Source: Fimbriimonadales bacterium
GTDB lineage: Bacteria; Armatimonadota; Fimbriimonadia; Fimbriimonadales; ATM1
Length of the DNA: 64,000 nucleotides
Reading direction: 5' to 3'
NCBI GenBank assembly: GCA_035559795.1
Contig: DATMAR010000013.1
Span: forward strand, 1-64,000
Numbering within the stretch: position 1 is the first letter of the stretch; the number at the start of each line of letters is the position of its first letter. Below are positions 7,858 to 17,456 of the stretch, piece after piece. The notes under the pieces were generated by a model. The model was not told the origin of the DNA and did not search any database. It saw only the letters and a program-made list of their open reading frames with translations. The position numbers were made by a program, and so were the translations under genes.

Positions 7858-9000
7858 ATGGATAAGGTGAGGTTGCAACAACTTTTCAACTCTTTTTTGA
7901 ACACATACGATTTCGCGAAAAAAGATGCAGTTTGGGCAGAGCAACGCGATAGATTCAGACAATTCTGGAACGATAAAATCCTTTCTCCTAGCAGTGAGCT
8001 GAATGATATAGAACTAGACCAAATAATACGGATTTTAGATAGGGCAGGAAAAGGAAATACAGAAATTAGTGAAGCAATCGCAAGGGTGGGGATTGCAATA
8101 GGTGAATGGCGAAGAATGTTCAAAGAAATAAAAAAACGACCAGAATTTTCAAAAACGCTCAATAGCATTTTTTTGGAGAACGACATTGACAAGAAAGCGG
8201 AAAAAATAGATGAGTTATATAAATTGAATGAGGAATATAAGCGAAATGGGAAAAAGCATATACGAAGCTTGACAGGTGATAAAGGTGCGGCTATCTGTAC
8301 CATGTTGGCGGCTTTTGATCCTTTTCAGAACCTTTCCGTGGTGACATTAAAAGATAGAGAGAGCCTTTGTAACTACTTTGGTCTCGATAAAGAAATAAAT
8401 TTTTCGACAGACAGTGTCGGCAGAAAAATTACATTATCCAATCAGAAACTTATTAATTTGTTTAGAGATTACGGCATTAATTATTCCGCGAGAACAATTG
8501 ATCGGTTTTTTTATTGGCCAGAGTTTAAAACCTTATGGAAACCTACAGAACTAGAAGAAGATGAGCCCCTTCCTGAATCATTTGACGAGCAAGAAAACCT
8601 CGCCGGGTTATTTTATATGGAAAGACAATTAGAAGACTTTCTTATTGAAAACTGGGACAAAACTGAGCTTGGAAAGAAATATGAACTAATTGAAGAAAAT
8701 GGCGAATTAGTGAGTCAGCAATACAAGACAGGCATAGGAAAAATCGATATATTGGCTAAAGATAAAAAAACTGGTGAACTCGTGGTAATCGAACTGAAAA
8801 GAAATCAAAGCAGCGATGATACTGTTGGACAGCTAACTCGGTATATGGGTTGGATTGAGGAAAATAAACAAATAGCTACCAAAGGGGTAATTATAGCAGG
8901 CCAATTCGATGAACGTCTTAAATATGCGTTGAGGAAATTAAACGATGTGGAAGTTTATTTATATGAAGTGGATTTCAAGCTGAAAGAATTTAAAGAGTAA
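7858..9000 (+). CDS. NucS-like PD-(D/E)XK endonuclease domain protein
   Basis: 380 residues. The C-terminal 130 residues match the NucS/DUF91-type nuclease fold: G292-x4-D297 (TGIGKIDILAKDKKTGE), then E312-x-K314 in VVIELKR, and Q325 in the following helix, i.e. a complete PD-(D/E)XK active site. The N-terminal 240 residues are charged and helical with no recognised domain. It may be a stand-alone defence or DNA-repair nuclease. It starts 14 bp after the tmRNA 3' end, with an AGGAG at 7847-7851. tmRNA 3' ends are common attachment sites for mobile elements and cargo, so acquisition by transfer is possible. I found no second copy of the tmRNA end or an integrase in the window. Confidence 0.8.
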   Translation: MDKVRLQQLFNSFLNTYDFAKKDAVWAEQRDRFRQFWNDKILSPSSELNDIELDQIIRILDRAGKGNTEISEAIARVGIAIGEWRRMFKEIKKRPEFSKTLNSIFLENDIDKKAEKIDELYKLNEEYKRNGKKHIRSLTGDKGAAICTMLAAFDPFQNLSVVTLKDRESLCNYFGLDKEINFSTDSVGRKITLSNQKLINLFRDYGINYSARTIDRFFYWPEFKTLWKPTELEEDEPLPESFDEQENLAGLFYMERQLEDFLIENWDKTELGKKYELIEENGELVSQQYKTGIGKIDILAKDKKTGELVVIELKRNQSSDDTVGQLTRYMGWIEENKQIATKGVIIAGQFDERLKYALRKLNDVEVYLYEVDFKLKEFKE

Positions 9001-9031
9001 AAAATGATGGGGGGGTCTTCTCGCTTTCTGG

Positions 9032-9745
9032 TTATAATCGAGCAAAATACTTCAATAACTTCTTTCCCCATTCCCATGGGCGAGTAACTTCTTCTTCGTG
9101 CTTACAAAATACGTAACAATCTTTTCCGATAGATTTCAATCTTTTTGCCCAATCTTTCAGTTCCTTATCACTATAATCACTTTTTCTAAGACGCACGTAT
9201 ACGAACCGCGCCGTGTCTTTATACATTGCTTCTTTCTCATCGGTTTCCACCATTGCCCATGCTATTTCGTACGAACGCAATAAATTTTCTACTTCAGGGA
9301 TGTTCCAAGAATCGTGTCGAAATTCTATAGCCCAAACCCCTTCCGGTATGTCTTTCAGGAAATTTTCGAGCAGACCCTCCTTTCTTTTTAGGTTGGGGGG
9401 GAGTTGAATGAGAATCGGACCTAATTTGTGCGCTTTCTTCAACGGTTCTAAACGGGAAAGCATGAATTGTAACGAACGAATGGATTCGGGATGCAAGCGC
9501 ATGATGTGCGTGATGTCGCGATGCGCTTTGGGGCAAAATTGAAAACCTTCCGGTGTCGCGCGGTTCCATTCCGACACCATTTTTTCCGAAGGCATTCGAT
9601 ACCATGTTCCGTCGAGTTCTACTGCATCGAATTGCGTTGCGTAGTATTCTAAAAATTGATTCTGCTTTAGGTTTTTCGGATAGAATTTCCCCTCGCCCTG
9701 CCACTCTTTGTAAGAGTATCCGGAGAGACCGACGTGAAGATTCAT
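9032..9745 (-). CDS. DUF72 (YecE family) protein
   Basis: 237 residues, normal length for the family. The N-terminus HVGLSGYSYKEWQGEGKFYP is the DUF72 signature. Also present are DAVELDGTWYRMPSEK, PILIQLPPNLKR, WAIEFRHDSW and the C-terminal YVRLRKSDYSD, all conserved in this TIM-barrel family. The biochemical role of DUF72 proteins is not established; an enzyme acting on a phosphorylated or nucleic-acid substrate has been suggested. Convergent with the NucS-like gene 31 bp away. The upstream 240 bp separate it from the divergent c-di-GMP gene. Confidence 0.85.
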   Translation of the reverse strand: MNLHVGLSGYSYKEWQGEGKFYPKNLKQNQFLEYYATQFDAVELDGTWYRMPSEKMVSEWNRATPEGFQFCPKAHRDITHIMRLHPESIRSLQFMLSRLEPLKKAHKLGPILIQLPPNLKRKEGLLENFLKDIPEGVWAIEFRHDSWNIPEVENLLRSYEIAWAMVETDEKEAMYKDTARFVYVRLRKSDYSDKELKDWAKRLKSIGKDCYVFCKHEEEVTRPWEWGKKLLKYFARL

Positions 9746-9988
9746 TGCTGATAGTATATATTTTCTTCTTCGATGAATATACGAGAGAGGGAGATATTGG
9801 GCGAGCGGGCTGTACTCCTAAGTGCTAATCCCCCCCGCAGATACGAATAAGATATCGGTTTATGAGGGAAAAATGCGGCATATTCCTGCCGAGTGCTCTT
9901 CACCCTTTCCTCGTCTCTCTAAAGAGCAAGGAGGGATAGAGTACTTTTTTCCCAATTTTCCATCAAAATTTAGCGAAGTTAAGTAAAA

Positions 9989-12649
9989 ATGAAGAGGCAC
10001 CTCAGAACGGTTTTCTTGGGTGTTGGGGTTTTGATGAGAAAAACAGGGAAGCCAGCAGCCACAGTCTTTCTTATTGTCATAGTAGCGGCTCTATATTTCG
10101 GGGTAGGCAAATTAGGGCTGGCTTTTGCGTATTTTCACGCCAGCGCTTCCCCGGTTTGGCCCGCCGCTGGACTCGCGCTCTCTGTTCTCCTGTCTTTCGG
10201 GTACAGGGTCTTTCCGGGCGTTTTTCTCGGCGCTTTTCTCGTAAATGCGACCACGAGTGGTGATATTCCGACTTCGCTGGGTATTGCTTGTGGGAACACG
10301 CTCGAAGCGCTGACGGGTGCTCTTTTAATCAATCGCTTTGCAGGTGGCATCCATGTCTTCGAAAAACCCGAACGTGTTCTTACATTCGCTCTTGCTGCTT
10401 TATTCAGCAGCATGATAAGCCCTACAATCGGGGTAACGAGTTTAGCTTTGGGAGGATTGGCGGAATGGGGGAATTACTGGGGAATATGGCTGACGTGGTG
10501 GCTGGGAGATTTGTCGGGAATTATAATTGTATCACCCTTACTAATTCTTTGGGGAGCAAACCCTAAAATCGATTGGGAGTTCCAAAACAATGCACGGATC
10601 ATTGAAGCGAGCGTGGCGATGACCCTGCTTTCCGTTTCCGCTGTGTTCGTTTTTGGGGGGGTGCTTTCGAAGACTCAAGAATACATGCAACCTTTTCTTA
10701 CCATTCCTCCTTTGTTATGGATCGCATTTCGTTTTTCACGTAAGGCGACTTCCTTCGCTGTACTTTTACTCGGGTGGGTAGCCTTGCTCGGTACATTATC
10801 AGGGGGGGGTGCTTTGGTCGAAGGCTTAGGATTGAACGTCGCCTTGGTTATCAGTCAAATTTTTGTCGCAGTCGCTTCCGTTATGGCAATGCTACTTTCT
10901 ACGGCAATATATAGCCAACGACAGGCTGAAAACGCCATACGTGAAAGTGCAGAGCGTTTCGAGAGTTTGGCAAACAGTTCTCCCGCTATGATATGGGTTT
11001 CTAACGAAGAAGGCTTATATACCTTTTTGAATAAAACTTGGCTTGATTTCACCGGAACGAGCACCCATGAAACCACGGGAATCGGCTGGACGAATAGCGT
11101 TCACCCTGAAGACGTAGATAACTTCATCGAAAGATATCTCACCGCTTTCGAGAAACGAGAAAGTTTCGCGATGGATTACCGTTTGCGCCACAAAGACGGC
11201 TCTTATCGTTGGGTTCTCAACTCCGGTGTGCCGCGATTTCTACCGAATGGGGAATTCGTGGGATATGTGGGAACTTGTATAGATATCACCGAACGGAAAC
11301 AGTTCGAGGAACAATTGCGACGTGAGGCAATTCTCGACCCGTTGACCGGTCTTTCGAATCGTTTGCTCTTTTTGGACCAACTCGAACAATGTTTGAAAAA
11401 TCATCAAAATGACGAACCCACCTTTGCAGTGCTCTTTTTCGATGTGGATCGGCTCAAATTGATTAATGATTCACTCGGACACGGAGCAGGTGATGCCTTG
11501 CTTATCGAAATCGGGAGAAGAATCATTGGGGTGCTGCGTCCAGGAGATACATTTTCGAGAATTTCCGGAGATGAGTTCGCAATACTTTTGAGAGGTATTC
11601 GAAAGGCGTCCGATGCCGAAAGCATCGCAGAAAGGATTCAGATGGCTCTCAAAGAACCGTTTCTTCTTTTCGGTCAAGAGGTGTTTATCAGCGTGAGTGT
11701 CGGAATCGTTCTCGGCAATGATACGTATCAACGTCCCGAGGAGATTTTGCGGGATGCCGATGCCTCGATGTATCGAGCGAAAAGGCTCGGTCGCAATCGG
11801 CATGTTATTTTCGATAGCGAACAATGCGATTACCCGATGGATACTCTTCAAATGGAGACAGATTTGCGCCGAGCCTTGGAACGCAAGGAGATGATGATTT
11901 ATTATCAGCCTATTTATTCATTGGAATCGGGCGAGTTGCGGAGTTTCGAAGCGCTCATTCGATGGAATCATCCCCTACAAGGATTACTTTTGCCCGCGCA
12001 ATTCATTCATTTGGCGGAAGATTGCGGAACAATTTGGAGTCTCGACCGTTGGGTTTTGCGCGAAACCTGCAAGCAAATCCGAGATTGGCGGAAATTTCAT
12101 CCCGACGCTCGGGCTTTTCCCGTCAGCGTAAATCTCTCTCCGCGATTGTTTTCTCAAAGAGAATTCGTGAATGAGATCGAGGAGATTCTGCAAGAGACGG
12201 AATTGAAAGGAGAAGACATCCAACTCGAAATAACAGAGAGAAGTTTCATGGAGAAACACGAAGAAGTTGCAGAAACGATTCGAAGATTGCGAGAAATGGG
12301 AATTAAAATATTGCTCGATGATTTCGGAATCGGTTTTTCGTCGTTGAGTTATCTACATCGTTTTCCGATTGACGGTGTGAAAATAGACCGGTCGTTCGTT
12401 ACGGTTATGGTGGAAGAGAATCAGGGGCGTCAAGTGGTGTATGCGATGATTCAACTCGCCCACGCTCTCGGTTTAAGTGTAGTTGCAGAAGGCGTGGAAA
12501 CACCGGAACAACTCGAAGCACTTCGTAAAGCCGAATGCGAGTACGCACAAGGTTATTTACTCGGTTATCCGATGGATAAAGAGGCTACGTGTATTTTTAT
12601 TATCGAGAATGGCGGAAGCAAACTCCAGCATGAAATAAAATTGATATAA
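9989..12649 (+). CDS. MASE1-PAS-GGDEF-EAL c-di-GMP signalling protein
   Basis: 886 residues. Domains in order: MASE1 membrane sensor (about 20-310, eight or so membrane segments), PAS/PAC (about 320-440, with WVSNEEGLYTFLNKTWLDF), diguanylate cyclase domain (about 450-610) and EAL phosphodiesterase domain (about 630-875). The GGDEF motif is degenerate, SGDEF at 526-530. The EAL motif is intact (E654-A655-L656 in FEALIRWNHP), and the downstream metal-binding and catalytic stretches (EITERSF, DDFGIGFSSLSYL, DGVKIDRSFV) are present. Prediction: membrane-bound, signal-dependent turnover of cyclic di-GMP, with phosphodiesterase activity more certain than cyclase activity. Single gene; a hairpin terminator follows. 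Confidence 0.9.
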   Translation: MKRHLRTVFLGVGVLMRKTGKPAATVFLIVIVAALYFGVGKLGLAFAYFHASASPVWPAAGLALSVLLSFGYRVFPGVFLGAFLVNATTSGDIPTSLGIACGNTLEALTGALLINRFAGGIHVFEKPERVLTFALAALFSSMISPTIGVTSLALGGLAEWGNYWGIWLTWWLGDLSGIIIVSPLLILWGANPKIDWEFQNNARIIEASVAMTLLSVSAVFVFGGVLSKTQEYMQPFLTIPPLLWIAFRFSRKATSFAVLLLGWVALLGTLSGGGALVEGLGLNVALVISQIFVAVASVMAMLLSTAIYSQRQAENAIRESAERFESLANSSPAMIWVSNEEGLYTFLNKTWLDFTGTSTHETTGIGWTNSVHPEDVDNFIERYLTAFEKRESFAMDYRLRHKDGSYRWVLNSGVPRFLPNGEFVGYVGTCIDITERKQFEEQLRREAILDPLTGLSNRLLFLDQLEQCLKNHQNDEPTFAVLFFDVDRLKLINDSLGHGAGDALLIEIGRRIIGVLRPGDTFSRISGDEFAILLRGIRKASDAESIAERIQMALKEPFLLFGQEVFISVSVGIVLGNDTYQRPEEILRDADASMYRAKRLGRNRHVIFDSEQCDYPMDTLQMETDLRRALERKEMMIYYQPIYSLESGELRSFEALIRWNHPLQGLLLPAQFIHLAEDCGTIWSLDRWVLRETCKQIRDWRKFHPDARAFPVSVNLSPRLFSQREFVNEIEEILQETELKGEDIQLEITERSFMEKHEEVAETIRRLREMGIKILLDDFGIGFSSLSYLHRFPIDGVKIDRSFVTVMVEENQGRQVVYAMIQLAHALGLSVVAEGVETPEQLEALRKAECEYAQGYLLGYPMDKEATCIFIIENGGSKLQHEIKLI

Positions 12650-12707
12650 GTCCTATACCTATATCTCGCATAAGGCTCCTTATAACATGCATGTTTATAT
12701 AATGTAT

Positions 12708-12740
12708 AAAAGCCTCATCTGCTCCCGCAATTGAGGCTTT
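12708..12740. terminator. Bidirectional hairpin terminator
   Basis: AAAGCCTCA and TGAGGCTTT flank a short loop, giving A-rich and T-rich flanks that work on both strands. It separates the convergent c-di-GMP gene and the DUF1579-like gene. It belongs to the GCCTCAACTG-type hairpin family also seen at 13696, 14904 and 49326. Confidence 0.7.
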
Positions 12741-12782
12741 CGACTTAAAAACAATTATTTCTTATCGTATCGCTGCGTCGTA

Positions 12783-13382
12783 TCACTGCGAAGATACACT
12801 TAAGTTGGTTTTCCCGCGCGTGTAGACGCTTTCTATTTGTTTTACAAAGTCACCTCTACCTTTCGTCTGTAGGAGGAAATTGACCTCATTTTGGTTTTTC
12901 TTTTCGTAGGTAATGCGGATGATGGCATCTCCCATTCCAGGCATTGAGTAAGGCTTACTCGTGAACACTAAACGGTTGCCTTCCAGGATGCCTTCCAATT
13001 CTATTGGTTGCATAGACGGGGTATCGGACCATCTGACATCGAACCACCAGGCTCGATACTTCTTTGATTGATTGTCATAGGTAATGAGCAACATGCCTTC
13101 GAAGTACGTGATGAAAGAAATATCTTCGTGCTTTCCCATTCTTTTCATAGAACCTTTGTAATTCCCTTGAAGGAAAGTCCCGGATAGGGCTTTTTGAAAG
13201 GAAATCTCCATAGTCCCTTCGTAAGGTTCTGGACTGCTACCGTAGTATTTTTCTTTCGTATTCCAATTACCGAGGAGGAACTCGATTTTTTTCAATTCCT
13301 CAGGTACGTGCGGGTTTTCTATTATTTGAGCAAAGGCAGAAAACGCAAAAAGAACAATCAAAAATGGGCTCATGTTTTTCAT
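12783..13382 (-). CDS. Secreted DUF1579-like protein
   Basis: 199 residues. Signal peptide at about 1-18 (MSPFLIVLFAFSAFA then QI). The mature part begins with FLLGNWNTKEKYYGSSPEPYEGTMEI and contains LSGTFLQGNYKGSM and a final LLQTKGRGDFVKQIESVYTR. This is the pattern of the DUF1579 / 'heme-binding-like' calycin-type domain whose members begin with a L-x-G-x-W motif. Exact function unknown; a small-ligand-binding barrel exported to the periplasm is inferred. Convergent with the c-di-GMP gene. Confidence 0.65.
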   Translation of the reverse strand: MKNMSPFLIVLFAFSAFAQIIENPHVPEELKKIEFLLGNWNTKEKYYGSSPEPYEGTMEISFQKALSGTFLQGNYKGSMKRMGKHEDISFITYFEGMLLITYDNQSKKYRAWWFDVRWSDTPSMQPIELEGILEGNRLVFTSKPYSMPGMGDAIIRITYEKKNQNEVNFLLQTKGRGDFVKQIESVYTRGKTNLSVSSQ

Positions 13383-13846
13383 TGCTTTTCTCCTATGTCG
13401 AGATTTTTCATACTGTCCGTTTGGACGTGTACGAAGAATACCTTATCGGGAGAGTCTTAAAGACCACGCATCCATTCCTCAACATCTTCCGCTGTTGATG
13501 TGCCTTTAAAAATCGCGCCTTTCGGCGCTCCCACGAATTTCTTTCCTCGTTTCCGAACTCCGTTCGCGACTCACGGCGCTCCTTAAGGATTTTCCTTGTT
13601 TCCTCGTTATCCTCGTTTCCAAACTCCGTTTGGAAACGCACCTTTCTGTTCGAGGCGTGCTAAAAAATTTTATGCTTCAACTTCTTTATTATTATGCCTC
13701 AACTGCTCCTGCAGTTGAGGCTTTCTCTGGAGGAAATATTTTTTATCGTATCATTTGGAGATGCTCCTAGTTATTTTCCGTTTCACACGCGCTCTATTTG
13801 ACCGCGTGTGAAAGAATCTTGGTAAACAGCGTGGTATAGTTTCGCG
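13383..13846. other. 464-bp intergenic region with palindromic repeats
   Basis: No gene is supported. It holds a perfect 10-bp palindrome of the TTTCCAAAC/GTTTGGAAA family (13614-13638), a diverged half-copy near 13548-13570, a short 'gcgctcc' element of the AGGAGCGCCGTAAGG family, and the hairpin terminator at 13696-13726. Confidence 0.6.
13696..13726 (+). terminator. GCCTCAACTG-family hairpin
   Basis: GCCTCAACTG and CAGTTGAGGC form a perfect 10-bp stem around a 6-nt loop, followed by TTTC. It lies between genes that do not obviously need it, so it may be a mobile terminator-like repeat. Confidence 0.5.
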
Positions 13847-14872
13847 GTGCGCTCAGATAAGGAGTTTCGAATCTCGCGAAGAGATTTCATAAAATCCGTG
13901 AGCTCATTTGGGGCATCTTTCTTTTTCGCACGAATCTCACTGGATACTCTGCAGGACAAGACGCGGAGCGGTACCTTCGAATATTGTTGGACTCCATTGC
14001 TCGACCATTATTTTTTCCTTCGTTTTTCCATAGCGTCTAAAAACCCACCGAAAGGGTGGGAGGAAGCTTTGAAAGAATTTCAAAAAGCGCAATCGTTGCT
14101 CTCCGAGCCTTTCGGATTTGCTCTCATAGATGGCATCGTCACTGGATTCGAAGATTACGAAAAACTGGAAAATTATGCAATGAAAGCACCGGAGAAATCT
14201 TCTCGTGGAAGCCTACTTCGTGTACCATTAGAGAGCATTGCGAAAGCAATGAGACTATCACGCCCTTTATATGAAAAGAATTTGAAGCAAAAACATAAAG
14301 AACAGTTTCAAAAGAAGTTACAGGATATCGAAAAAGGTTTTTCGCCCCATGAACAAGACGTGGTCGATTTTATGATTCGAGGTCTTCGTTTCCCGAAGGA
14401 AACACTTCGTGTACCAATTATTTTGGTCGCATTCGCGCCGCATCCGGGGGGGTTGACCGTTCGTTCTTCTAATAATGGTGCAGTTTGTATTATCGGTATG
14501 TCGCAATTTTCTGGGTCGACCTTTTACGAGGCTATTGTACATGAATCTATTCACGCTTTCGATGCGACTTTTGCATCGAGCGACAATGCGTTGAGTATGT
14601 TGAGAGAAATGTTATTGCGTAATGGGGTCGGGCGTGAAGACGCGATTTATCGAAACTTGCCTCACACTCTTATGTTTGTTCATTCCGCTGAAGCAATACG
14701 AAAATATGTTAATAGAAAGCATCGACCTTATGGTGAAACAAGCGGATATTATTCGAAGATGGGCAAGATTTCTGAGCTCGTCGAAACGCACTGGCAAGAA
14801 TATTTGAAGAAGGGAGATAATTTAGAAACAACATTGCAACTCGTTGTCGAAAAAGCCTTAAAGAATACATAG
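13847..14872 (+). CDS. Tat-exported putative zinc metalloprotease-like protein
   Basis: 341 residues from a GTG start. The N-terminus carries a twin-arginine motif (SRRDFIKS) followed by a hydrophobic stretch, so export by Tat is likely. A metal-binding-like motif H232-E-S-I-H236-A-F-D239 sits in IVHESIHAFDATF, an HExxH pattern. Downstream EMLLRNGVG and the C-terminal YSKMGKISELVETHWQEYLK could supply a third ligand. The family is not recognised; an exported zinc-dependent hydrolase is the best guess. A GCCTCAACTG-type hairpin ends the transcript. Confidence 0.55.
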   Translation: MRSDKEFRISRRDFIKSVSSFGASFFFARISLDTLQDKTRSGTFEYCWTPLLDHYFFLRFSIASKNPPKGWEEALKEFQKAQSLLSEPFGFALIDGIVTGFEDYEKLENYAMKAPEKSSRGSLLRVPLESIAKAMRLSRPLYEKNLKQKHKEQFQKKLQDIEKGFSPHEQDVVDFMIRGLRFPKETLRVPIILVAFAPHPGGLTVRSSNNGAVCIIGMSQFSGSTFYEAIVHESIHAFDATFASSDNALSMLREMLLRNGVGREDAIYRNLPHTLMFVHSAEAIRKYVNRKHRPYGETSGYYSKMGKISELVETHWQEYLKKGDNLETTLQLVVEKALKNT

Positions 14873-14903
14873 TCATGCCTCAACTTCTTCATGCCTTTTT
14901 CTT

Positions 14904-14932
14904 GCCTCAACTGCTCCTGCAGTTGAGGCTTT
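14904..14932 (+). terminator. GCCTCAACTG-family hairpin terminator
   Basis: Perfect 10-bp stem (GCCTCAACTG / CAGTTGAGGC), loop CTCCTG, followed by TTT. It lies between two converging genes (stop at 14872 and, on the other strand, 14942). It is almost identical to the element at 13696. Confidence 0.65.
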
Positions 14933-14941
14933 GAGGTCTAA

Positions 14942-15889
14942 TCATGTCTTATCAACACGCGCTTTCAGTGGAGGGAAAACTTCGGCAATCATACAGCGAA
15001 CACTCCCCCCTCCTATTCTTTCGATTGTCTCCACGTCTATCGGAATGATAGTCCCATAACGTTCTAGTCGCTCGATTTGTTCGTCCGTGAAACCGTTCCA
15101 CGCGCGTTTCGACATAACGAGCATTCGCTCGCCTTTGATGTTTTGCAACTCGCTGATGTTGCAACAAAACGTAAGCATTTGCTCCATCGAAACCTCGAGG
15201 ATTTCTTTATTCAATTTTTCTAATTCATCGCGTATGTTTTTACGATATTCCTCGGAAATCGCATCGAAACAAACCACCGCATAACGCTCGCCTACGCTCA
15301 TAAGCATATTCGTGTGATAAATGGGAAGACCTTTTATCGACACGGTTGTGAAAGTGTGAAAATCGTATGGGAAATGTCGCTTTAATTCCTCGATTACCTT
15401 CAGACTGCTTCGTGGAGAGAGCGCCACAAAAACGCTAACAGTATCGTCAGCGGCAAATACGAGGCTGCCTGTACCTTCCAATGCACAATTTTCTTTTTCC
15501 CAATGCGTCAAGTCGATTACATGATTCGTGTAGTCGAAACCGATGCTCTTCAGTGCTTCGATTAAGGTTTCGGGCTGACGTTCCGCGCTGCGATTCGGTG
15601 AATGCATGGGATACAAAACGAGTTTCCCACCATAAGTGGTGAACCAATTGTTGGGGAAAACTGCATCCGGCGTTGAAACTTTCGGGCTCGAAAGCAAGAC
15701 GATACGAATCCCGTTTTCTTGCAAACGCTCCACCATTTTCGTGAATTCGCGATATGCATCCTCGCGGATATGAAACGGAGTTTCACCTGCTCGTGGTTGG
15801 TTTTGGAAAACATTCGTTTCGGAAGTTTGCGGATTGAATCCGAAATGGTCGGGAGTGACCATTACGATGGTATCAGCGATTGGTTGCAT
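14942..15889 (-). CDS. ctlX: Amidinotransferase-family hydrolase (citrulline/dimethylarginine type)
   Basis: 315 residues, typical for CtlX-type proteins. Diagnostic stretches are MVTPDHFGFNPQT at the start, FPNNWFTTYGGKLVLYPMHS (arginine deiminase/amidinotransferase fold), and the catalytic Cys near the C-terminus in GGGSVRCMIAEVFPP. An active-site His is expected in the FHTFTTVSIKGLPIYHTNML stretch. The family hydrolyses guanidino or ureido compounds; CtlX-type enzymes hydrolyse citrulline to ornithine. Substrate assignment is from overall similarity. It is read from the minus strand 46 bp after asnS, so it may share its transcript. Confidence 0.8.
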   Translation of the reverse strand: MQPIADTIVMVTPDHFGFNPQTSETNVFQNQPRAGETPFHIREDAYREFTKMVERLQENGIRIVLLSSPKVSTPDAVFPNNWFTTYGGKLVLYPMHSPNRSAERQPETLIEALKSIGFDYTNHVIDLTHWEKENCALEGTGSLVFAADDTVSVFVALSPRSSLKVIEELKRHFPYDFHTFTTVSIKGLPIYHTNMLMSVGERYAVVCFDAISEEYRKNIRDELEKLNKEILEVSMEQMLTFCCNISELQNIKGERMLVMSKRAWNGFTDEQIERLERYGTIIPIDVETIERIGGGSVRCMIAEVFPPLKARVDKT

Positions 15890-15935
15890 AAGTTTTTAGC
15901 GAGTTATATCGAAAAATAAAACAGAATAATTTCTT

Positions 15936-17324
15936 TCAAAACTCCGCTTGCCCGGGTGCGCGGAAGAATGGAATGACATCGCGAATGTTTTTCATACCAG
16001 TGACGTACATCATCATTCGCTCCAACCCGAGACCGAAACCGGAATGAGGAGCAGAGCCGTATTGGCGAAGTTGCAGATACCACCAATAATCTTTCTCGTC
16101 GAGACCGCATTCGCGAATTCTGCGCAATAAAACATCATAGCGTTCTTCGCGTTGAGATCCGCCGATAATTTCACCTATTCGAGGCACCAAGACATCCATC
16201 GCTCGCACGGTTTTTTCATCGTCGTTCAAACGCATATAAAAAGCCTTGATCTCTTTCGGATAATCCGTAACGATTACCGGTCGTCCGATTTTCTTTTCCG
16301 TAAGATAGCGTTCGTGTTCGCTTTGCAAGTCGCTTCCCCAAAAAACGGGAAACTCGAAAGTTTCTCCGCTTTCTTTGAGCAATCGAATCGCTTCGGTATA
16401 GGAAATGCGCTCGAAGGCGCTATTCACCACATGTTCCAACGTTTCGAGCAAAGAAGGTTCGATTCGTTGATTGAAAAAGGCTAAATCCTTTTGACAATTT
16501 TCGAGAACGTGACGAATGAGATATTTCAAAAACTCTTCAGCGAGATTCATATTGCCTTCGATGTCGCAAAATGCCATCTCCGGCTCGATCATCCAGAATT
16601 CCGCTAAATGACGGGGGGTGTTGCTATTTTCGGCGCGAAATGTCGGTCCGAAGGTGTATACATTCGTCAATGCGAGAGCGAATGCTTCTACGTTTAATTG
16701 TCCGGATACCGTGAGATAAGTCGGTCTGCCGAAAAAATCTTCCGACCAATCGATTTGTCCTTGTATTTTCGGCGGATTTTCTAAATCGAGCGTCGTAACG
16801 CGGAATAAAGAACCTGCGCCTTCGCAGTCGTTGCTTGTGATGATAGGAGTGTGAATGTACAAAAAGCCGCGCTCGTGAAAAAATTTATGAATCGCCCAAG
16901 AGAGTTCGTTTCGAACGCGGAAGACCGCTCCGAAGGTGTTCGTGCGCGGTCTTAAATGTGCAACTTCTCGCAGAAACTCGAAAGAAGCGCCCTTTTTTTG
17001 AATTGGGTAAGTCGCAGCGTCCGCTTCCCCGAAAATTTCTACTGCTTTGGCTTGAAGTTCGACACGTTGCCCCGGAGCAGGTGACTCGACGAGTGTCCCA
17101 CTGAATCGAACGCAAGCACCTATCGTGATGTGCTTGAGAGTTTGTTCATCGAATACATCGGCGGGAATCACGACTTGTAGATCGTCGAAACAACTCCCAT
17201 CGTTGATTTGCACGAAATGGACACCTTTGCTATCACGCCGTGTTTTCACCCAGCCGTATGCCTCGACCTCCACGGGAGGCGTCATTTCGAGGATGTCCTT
17301 TAGATACTTGCTCCGGTAGTTCAT
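15936..17324 (-). CDS. asnS: Asparaginyl-tRNA synthetase
   Basis: 462 residues, as usual for bacterial AsnRS. N-terminal OB-fold anticodon-binding domain (about 15-105, [20 protein letters not shown]), then the class II catalytic core with motif 2 ([20 protein letters not shown]) and motif 3 ([15 protein letters not shown]). The stretch [20 protein letters not shown] and the signature [11 protein letters not shown] separate it from lysyl and aspartyl enzymes. Charges tRNA-Asn with asparagine in the cytoplasm. First gene of a possible two-gene unit with ctlX. Confidence 0.95.
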   Translation of the reverse strand: MNYRSKYLKDILEMTPPVEVEAYGWVKTRRDSKGVHFVQINDGSCFDDLQVVIPADVFDEQTLKHITIGACVRFSGTLVESPAPGQRVELQAKAVEIFGEADAATYPIQKKGASFEFLREVAHLRPRTNTFGAVFRVRNELSWAIHKFFHERGFLYIHTPIITSNDCEGAGSLFRVTTLDLENPPKIQGQIDWSEDFFGRPTYLTVSGQLNVEAFALALTNVYTFGPTFRAENSNTPRHLAEFWMIEPEMAFCDIEGNMNLAEEFLKYLIRHVLENCQKDLAFFNQRIEPSLLETLEHVVNSAFERISYTEAIRLLKESGETFEFPVFWGSDLQSEHERYLTEKKIGRPVIVTDYPKEIKAFYMRLNDDEKTVRAMDVLVPRIGEIIGGSQREERYDVLLRRIRECGLDEKDYWWYLQLRQYGSAPHSGFGLGLERMMMYVTGMKNIRDVIPFFRAPGQAEF

Positions 17325-17456
17325 TCGAGGAAAGATTCTACATAGTTTATAACGTTTCGGAATTCTTGAAAGAGTTCCTGCTTATGGATCTCGGCAAGAC
17401 GTTCGGCAAGACGTAAACTAAATTTATCTTATTTCGGTAAACTTACATTTTCCTCT

